Shown here: in pieces, positions 55,501-64,000 of the stretch
How the letters are laid out: every line of letters starts with the position of its first letter
Numbering within the stretch: the stretch's first letter is position 1
Source of the DNA: Ephydatia muelleri
Taxonomy: Eukaryota; Porifera; Demospongiae; Spongillida; Spongillidae
Direction of reading: 5' to 3'
DNA: 64,000 nucleotides
Assembly (NCBI GenBank): GCA_013339895.1
Contig: JABACO010000022.1
Span: forward strand, 1,319,053-1,383,052
Position numbers and translations under genes: made by a program
Notes under the pieces: model-generated
What the model saw: only the letters and a program-made list of their open reading frames with translations
Database searches by the model: none
Told to the model about the DNA's origin: nothing

Positions 55501-58500
55501 AAAGGAGATTACCCCACCAGATGGGATCTTGAAGGATGAGATGGCGAGGTCGTTGCATGTAGGTGACGAGGACTGGAAGTCAGTGGTCACACAGAGAAGA
55601 CAGAAGAAGATGGCCAAGGGGGAGAGCAAGGTAATTATATCGTTGTGGTGCGGGTGAGTTTACCGAAGGTGGAAATCTCCTATCGTGGTAAAGCAGTATT
55701 TGAGCACTGCATGTTACAATATCACCCACCGATACCCCGTTAAAGTAGACCATTTCTAGCACTCTTTTGTTCTGTCCCACTATTATTGTCATATCCTGCT
55801 GTTTTGGGGTTGTTGAGAACCTAATTTCATTCATTTATTGTGCTTCTCTCTGTCGTTGCAGGGTCCAGTGAAGTCCCTTCAGTTTGAGAGCACAGCTGAA
55901 GAGCTGGACTTTGAGTTTGATGATGCTCCAGACACAGGGGGAAGGCGACCTAACTTTTCTGAGCCACCCACATGGTAAGGTTAGCTCCTCCCACATGTCT
56001 TGGCCCCTGATAGGCGCAATTGACATAAAGGTGTATTAAAGGTGTATGTTAGTTGTGTGGGGATACATTATACATCTCCTTTGACTGTTGCATAATGCAT
56101 AACACACTTCACACCACACACAACAAACACACACACACACAGGCCTGGGTCTGCAGAGACCTCAGAGGATGAGCTGGACGACCAGGACATCCAAAAGATT
56201 CTCATCGTTGCCCAGACACCACCAGTGTCTCGAAGACCACCTGCGGGAGACAGAACTGGAAACTTCACGTCCAGACCGCAGATGACAAATGAACTTGCAC
56301 AGATGATCAACGATGGTTTATACTTCTACGAGCAGGTGACTGAATAGGCTGGTTGAACCAAACACACTACAATATTTTGAAAGTATATATATTTTAATCA
56401 ACAGGACCTTCTGTCTGATACTGATGCAAGCAAAACTACTCCTAAAAAGGTAATTATCTTATAGCAGTTCCCTAACAGTGCTGTTTCAAGTAACATGGTC
56501 TCCCATCACACACCCCATTCCTGTGTTTTACCATACGTATTCACCAATGCAGGATGATGGGACATATCGTAAAGTAGATGTTATCTCCAAGGAGGAGTTT
56601 GACATTCAGAGGGGGACGGATGAGGAACTGGTGTTCAGCCTGGACGAAGCCCAGGGTGGTGGGGGAGACACACCAGTCAGACCAGCTCAAGCTCCACCTT
56701 CTGCTCCACTCCACACCCCTAGTTGCATGACACCACTTACGCCACAGAGCTCAGCTGAGAGGCGGCCCATCAAACCGGAGAAGAAGGCACGATTCTACCC
56801 TGTGCCCAGGAAGGAAGGCTATGACTCACAGGTGAGACATGTTTCGGTATGCATGGGGTGGGGACAAGGAGGTTGGGGCTTAAGAGGGAACTGGATAGGG
56901 GGAAAACAGTTTACTGCCACAAACAAGTCAGCACACATGATTCCCGTGATTGCTGTGTGTTTCTTCTGTGGTATAGCAACATCTTCTCCATTAATGAGGG
57001 AATCTCGTTTTGAGATTGCCTCTGGGAGAAAGTGCTTTCTGAGAGTTGGCCAGGAAGATCTTTGGTGTTCCTGGCCTTAGACTGAGGGCATACAATGTGT
57101 GTGAGGTGTGTGTGTGTGTGGGGGGGGGGTGGCCTTAGACTGAGGGCATACAATGTGTGTGAGGTGTGTGTGTGTGGGGGGGGGGTGGCCTTAGACTGAG
57201 GGCATACAATGTGTGTGAGGTGTGTGTGTGTGGGGGGGTGGCCTTAGACTGAGGGCATACAAAGTGTGTGGGGCAGTACCATTTTGCTTTCAGTATTACA
57301 AGGTAGTTTTACAAAGTACCTAACTCTATGTAAAGAATGGAATAAGCTGGAAATTTATGTTTAGCTCCCCATAATACAATCTGAGTTACATACTTAATGG
57401 AGACAATACAATGTACACAATATTGCAATTCTTATTTTAAATAAATATTTTTAAGTGCCTATATATTTTCCATTGCAGTACCCACCCAAACAGAAGACTA
57501 AATACAGTTCGAACCCACCTGTTGAATCAGATGTGGGTTGGGTTATGTCTCCAGCTGTGCAGAGGACAAGAGCAAGCTCGTTTGGTTCAAAGTGAGGAAG
57601 CCAGCCAGTTGGTGTGTAAACATTTTATTGGCTTTCCTTAGTTCCTCGGAACCCTCCACATCTCCCTCCGCCCACTCTATACCACAATTCCAGCACCCTT
57701 CACACATGCTTCTGAAGGCCAATGGTTTCCAACAGCAACAGTATTCGAAATACCGCCAGAACTGCCTAAGAGGTGTTTGTGCAAGCTGCCTTTCAAGCAG
57801 AGATAGTGACTCTTTTACTCTTGTCTCTCATTCAGAGCGCAAGCATTTTGGAATTGGCCAATCCCAAGAGATGAATACACTGTATCGATTCTGGTCTTTC
57901 TTTTTGCGTACTCACTTCAATCTGTAAGTGCATCAAATTAAATGCTCCGATTTCTTGACTTGTTAGTACTTGTTACCTCACTGGACACTGTCCATCTATT
58001 CTCATGCTGCTACTCTGTGTTGGAAGGGGGGGGGGGGGGGGGGGGGGGGGGGCAATCTGTTGCTTGCTTTTGATTATCCTACCAGCTGAAATTGTGTCAA
58101 ATCTAATTTGAGCTGTGACGATATGTCTTGTGTCATCTCCCACACGTCCTCAGCAAAATGTATAAGGAATTCAGAGAGTTGGCATTGGAGGATGCCAAAG
58201 TTGGATACAGGTATGTAACTGTTAATGCAAGGGCTGCTACCATCTTTGTGGCTTGCTTTGCTTGCAGGTATGGGTTGGAGTGTCTCTTCAGATTCTACAG
58301 CTATGGAATGGAGAAGAAGTTTCGCCTGGAAGTGTTCAATGACTTTCAAAAAGAAACACTCAGAGATCACGATGATGGGAGCCTCTATGGACTGGAGAAG
58401 TTCTGGGCCTTCCTCAAGTATTACAAGGTAAGGTGCACCAGCAGGCAAGTGCAAACACTATTGCTGTGTTGTGTGTCCTTAATCTGATGTGATGCGTGTA

Positions 58501-59017
58501 CTATGGCAGGGCAAGAAAACATTCAGTATTGATTCCGAGCTTGTCAAGAGATTGGCTAACTTCAAGACTCTTGACGATTTCAGAGAAGTGAGTAATGGGG
58601 GGCTCAAAAGGGGGTGTGGTTCACTGTAATGGGGGGCTCAAAAGGGGGTGTGGTTCACTGTAATGGGGGGCTCAAAAGGGGGTGTGGTTCACTGTAATGG
58701 GGGGCTCAAAAGGGGGTGTGGTTCACTGTAATGGGGGGCTCAAAAGGGGGTGTGGTTCACTGTAATGGGGGGCTCAAAAGGGGGTGTGATTCACTGTAAT
58801 GGGGGGCTCAAAAGGGGGTGTGGTTCACTGTAATGGGGGGCTCAAAAGGGGGTGTGGTTCACTGTGTTGCTACAATTGCCAGGCTGCAAAGCTTAAAGCC
58901 AACGAGGGGGAAAAGACGAGGCAAAGACCACTATCAGGTGCTTACCAAGATGCAGGAGCTTCAAGAGACAGTGTGACTGTTGGAGGGAGTGATGTGTCAT
59001 CACTTATGGTACACTAA
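52521..59017 (+). CDS. LARP1: LARP1, La-related RNA-binding protein
   Basis: Twenty exons: 52521-52901, 52961-53165, 53217-53558, 53625-53781, 53968-54022, 54081-54170, 54238-54316, 54719-54879, 55424-55630, 55862-55974, 56143-56335, 56405-56449, 56553-56831, 57479-57591, 57642-57772, 57836-57923, 58154-58210, 58268-58427, 58510-58587 and 58883-59017. Sum 3069 nt, 1022 aa; human isoforms are about 1019-1096 aa. A disordered N-terminus and Arg/Gly region precede the La motif ([50 protein letters not shown]). A conserved middle motif ([20 protein letters not shown]) follows, then the DM15 cap-binding repeats ([59 protein letters not shown]). LARP1 binds the m7G cap and 5' TOP motif of ribosomal-protein mRNAs downstream of TORC1. 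Several introns carry minisatellites. Confidence 0.95.
57079..57268. repeat. About 57-bp minisatellite in LARP1 intron 13
   Basis: Four units starting GGCCTTAGACTGAGGGCATA, each ending in a TG/G run of different length. Confidence 0.95.
58027..58052. repeat. Poly-G tract in LARP1 intron 16
   Basis: About 26 consecutive G. Confidence 0.9.
58592..58866. repeat. 34-bp minisatellite in LARP1 intron 19
   Basis: Eight nearly perfect units containing GGGGCTCAAAAGGGGGTGTG; it starts at the exon 19 donor itself. Confidence 0.97.
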
Positions 59018-59864
59018 GTGGAGCCATTGTTCTATATCACAACCAGGACAAGAGAAATGCACAGCTTCACAAAATGGGAAAACAAAAAAAATACGAAAAA
59101 AATTCTTCACAAAACGAACCCAAAAAATTTGCTGCATGTTCCATGTGTTATAGTGCGTCTTGCCAGTGGACAGCAGAAATATCATCACTGACACTGTTCT
59201 TTTGTGTTTTGTATTATTAATGATTGTGTTAATGATTTGCAATATTTACGATAGTTGTGCATGTACATAATACATGATTCCTACACAATGTAGCCCCGTG
59301 GTTTAGGGTGTGAGAGGTGATTGCAATGGGCTGTTGGGAATAATTTTATTACTTGTGTAAGTATTACTAGTTACGACGAGAGTTCGAGGTTTGGTCCCGG
59401 GTCCACCCAATTTCCTCGTATCACTTTTTAATCTCCAGAACCTACGTAGAATTTCATTTCTGCAAGTATGTACCCGTGATTTGAAATGACACTTACGACA
59501 GCACTGCATCGCCATATCAGTTACTGAATGTCGTTTGCGTCATGATCTTAGGTGGATGCTTGCACGCAAATGTGAAACAACCTATAGCAGTACTTCCAGG
59601 TGCGTTCATATTTCATTATCTAATGCTACTACTGCATTACTAGGATCTAATTCCTTTCCTTGCGGATCCCTCTGCAACTGACCAAGGAACCTCAAGGAGC
59701 TTCACCATAGTCATCATGAAAGCATCATACAAGCAACAACATTTTCCTTATACATGCAATGGCAGTATAGTATGGCCACTAACTAGTAGCTTGCGTAGAT
59801 TGATAAACTACATGAGCTCTACAATGAATGAGGATAGGATCAACGATTTGGCCTTGTTGATGGC
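59018..59864. other. LARP1 3' flank, no gene recognised
   Basis: AT-rich, with scattered AATA-type words. No open frame of note. Confidence 0.5.
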
Positions 59865-60737
59865 ACACCGCTTAGGGTTTGCATCCGGATAGTGATTAAA
59901 TGACGGATATTACGGATTCCGCCTTGTTATTCATCAATCCGTTATCCGTTATCCGACCTGGTCCAAATCCGGATTGACACAGATATTTTGCGTAATGGAA
60001 TCCGATTGGTTCGGCTCAAATCGGCTGAAGTTTTGCTTTATATTGTTTAATCCTTATAGGGTTGTATGTCCTTATAGGGTTGTATGTAGTGTTTGCACTG
60101 CAGTCTCTCTGGTCAGACGCAGATTACATGAATTTAAATCTATTGGTACACTATAATCAAGAATTGGGCGTGACGGAGTCACGGGACTGGAGCATTAATT
60201 CAGTTTTGTCACGTGGTTGCTGACTGGCGTCTGAAGCGAAGAGCTTTAAAACAGGTGATTTTATGCTATCGAAATGGGAGGAAGAAATTGAAGGAGAAGG
60301 AACTGAAACACAGTGGTTGCCAGTGCTCTTGGGTAACCATAACGAAGAAAATGGTTCATGGGAGGTGTTTTGGTTAATCAGGAAGATGGTTATATTGATT
60401 TATATGCCATGCATTAAGAATTCCAGAGCAACTTCTAAAAACATGGTGTGCAATGTGGATGTTATGAAATCCGGAGATAAAAACCGGATAATCCGGATAC
60501 CGGAGTCCGGAATAAAATGTATCGGATTTCGGCCCTGAACTTTGGTCACCAACAAGCGGCCTACGCTCTTTCGAAGATGTGGGATGGGAAGTAAGTTTTT
60601 TCTCGCACTGTACGAAAGTCACATCAGTGCAATAAACATAAGTGTGGTGATTTGTCCTCCGTGGGAAGGCCAATAATTCATGTGTACCAGGTATCCGGAT
60701 AGTTAATTTACCGACGGATGCAAACCCTAACACCGCT
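59865..60737. mobile_element. hAT-like non-autonomous transposon with 8-bp target duplication
   Basis: The element runs 59873-60729. Left end TAGGGTTTGCATCCG, right end CGGATGCAAACCCTA, flanked on both sides by ACACCGCT (59865-59872 and 60730-60737). Subterminal ATCCGG/CCGGAT words are repeated many times at both ends, as in hAT transposase-binding regions. The interior has only short frames and no transposase. The perfect target duplication suggests a fairly recent insertion. Confidence 0.85.
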
Positions 60738-60983
60738 CGAAGAAATCGGTAATCATTGTGAGCTTTTTCTTTTTAGAAGAATTGTCCTTAAGCCTTTCGG
60801 CAGGGGACCATGTCTCAATCATAGTGCATAATGATGTAATCAGAGATAATATGATGTAATGCACCTAAGGTGGGTTGACAATTGCGGTTTTCAAATCCCG
60901 CACCCCCTCATTATATTCTAACCCCCACATACCATGCATGTGGGGCAAAAGAGACGCCCGCGTTTTTATACATGATGTAAATA

Positions 60984-61172
60984 TTAGATAGTATACCTGT
61001 CCGATTAGATAGTATACCTGTCCGATTAGATAGTATACCTGTCCGATTAGATAGTATACCTGTCCGATTAGATAGTATACCTGTCCGATTAGATAGTATA
61101 CCTGTCCGATTAGATAGTATACCTGTCCGATTAGATAGTATACCTGTCCGATTAGATAATATACCTGTCCGA
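60984..61172. repeat. 21-bp minisatellite
   Basis: Nine units of GATAGTATACCTGTCCGATT followed by A, intergenic upstream of RECQL5. Confidence 0.97.
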
Positions 61173-61288
61173 TTCTTTCCACAGTTGTAAGAACATTGAA
61201 CGCGAAAGCGTCATAGACATTCTCATGAATAATTAACCACATGGTAATGATCAATCCCCACCCAAATGCCCCATCTGTGCCCGCACTG

Positions 61289-61307
61289 GGGGGGGGGGGG
61301 GGGGGGA
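61289..61307. repeat. Poly-G tract
   Basis: About 18 consecutive G. Confidence 0.85.
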
Positions 61308-61768
61308 GACCATTGATAGGTGCATAATACTAGATGTCATGGTCGGCAGCCATGTTCGAACATGTTCGATCAGCTGCCGACGATGACTTAATTACTTGTT
61401 AATTTGGTGCGAGCAGCCGCGAGCACCAAATTAACAATCATTAACACATGCATGTATGTTGTATTTGCGGCGGCTGGAAAGGCTCCCTCCCCTGGATCCG
61501 TCCCTGAGAGAGTTGATGTCTTCCCTACTCCTGTGTCAGCTGTAGGGTGCCATTTTGTTATCTTTTTTTTTGTTTTGTTTATTGTTTATTTATAGTTTGT
61601 TTTTTTTCGCAACCTTACCTTTTTTGCTGCATTATTTTACGTTACTCACCAGAAGAAATTTATTATGCGCGTCATTGCCTGTGGTTTTTGAAAGAGTCGT
61701 ACCTAAGCTAAGATATCTGAGTAGCAGCGCATATAACAGCGAGGTTATTTCCACTTGGGAGCGATGGC

Positions 61769-61845
61769 TAGTCTCGTCACTTACGTAAGCATTATCGCAT
61801 AATGTTACGCTAATGCTTACGTAAGTAAGCCTGGGAACGAGACTA
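61769..61845. mobile_element. Short foldback related to the 21524 MITE
   Basis: Starts TAGTCTCGT, ends CTGGGAACGAGACTA, with inner inverted arms TTACGTAAGCATTA and TAATGCTTACGTAA. It has the same ends as the Mutator-like element at 21524 but only 77 bp. No target duplication was seen. Confidence 0.6.
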
Positions 61846-61879
61846 AATCATCATTAGAAGTGCGTTTATTAGAATAACG

Positions 61880-64000
<2,121 letters not shown>

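Noticed and set aside
59285-59420. tRNA-like or tRNA-derived SINE (TGGTTTAGGGTG and GAGTTCGAGG words)
   Set aside because: A- and B-box matches are loose, no acceptor stem could be folded, and no tail or target duplication was seen.

Overview
This is nuclear DNA of an animal, most likely a sponge (probably a demosponge). The genes are compact and intron-rich (GT-AG introns, mostly 35-700 bp), coding exons are highly conserved, and almost every intron or intergenic gap carries CA/TG microsatellites or its own minisatellite. Gene content is metazoan: STIM, CCDC22, SRA1, LARP1, VPS37A, RECQL5, a CWH43/PGAP2IP-like protein, IFT81 and RPL21. The species assignment is inference; the gene calls rest on exon-by-exon reading, and for six genes the exon lengths add up to an intact reading frame.

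Left part (1-26.5 kb): a young, rearranged tandem-duplication cluster. Its elements are a two-SH3-domain gene on the minus strand (two copies), three caspase-domain genes on the plus strand and four double-stranded-RNA-binding (dsRBD) exon modules. A 1000-base assembly gap (8689-9688) interrupts it, followed by an unrecognised minus-strand gene (9689-10720). The best-preserved caspase gene (23629-25371) encodes a caspase p20/p10 domain joined in phase to two dsRBDs, 417 aa. The other caspase copies use a different linker exon and a third, degenerate dsRBD. This caspase-dsRBD family is the most interesting system here: it looks like a dsRNA-sensing protease family, its active-site block has been homogenised by gene conversion, and its S1-pocket residues resemble metacaspases/paracaspases more than classical Asp-specific caspases.

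Right part (26-64 kb): single-copy housekeeping genes, tightly packed. RPL21 (-) and CCDC22 (+) are head to head. CCDC22 and SRA1 (-) are tail to tail. SRA1 and STIM (+) are head to head with about 100 bp between start codons. STIM and the PGAP2IP-like gene (-) are tail to tail. VPS37A (-) and a single-exon IFT81 (-) follow, then LARP1 (+) head to head with IFT81, and the 5' part of RECQL5 (+), which runs off the window.

Several non-autonomous DNA transposons can be delimited by terminal inverted repeats and target duplications: piggyBac-like (TTAA), mariner-like (TA), hAT-like (8-bp duplication) and Mutator-like (9-bp duplication, with the empty site visible in the paralogous copy). One-base length differences in homopolymers (STIM, RECQL5, caspase copy B and the dsRBD exon beside the gap) suggest residual assembly indels, so apparent frameshifts should be read with care.
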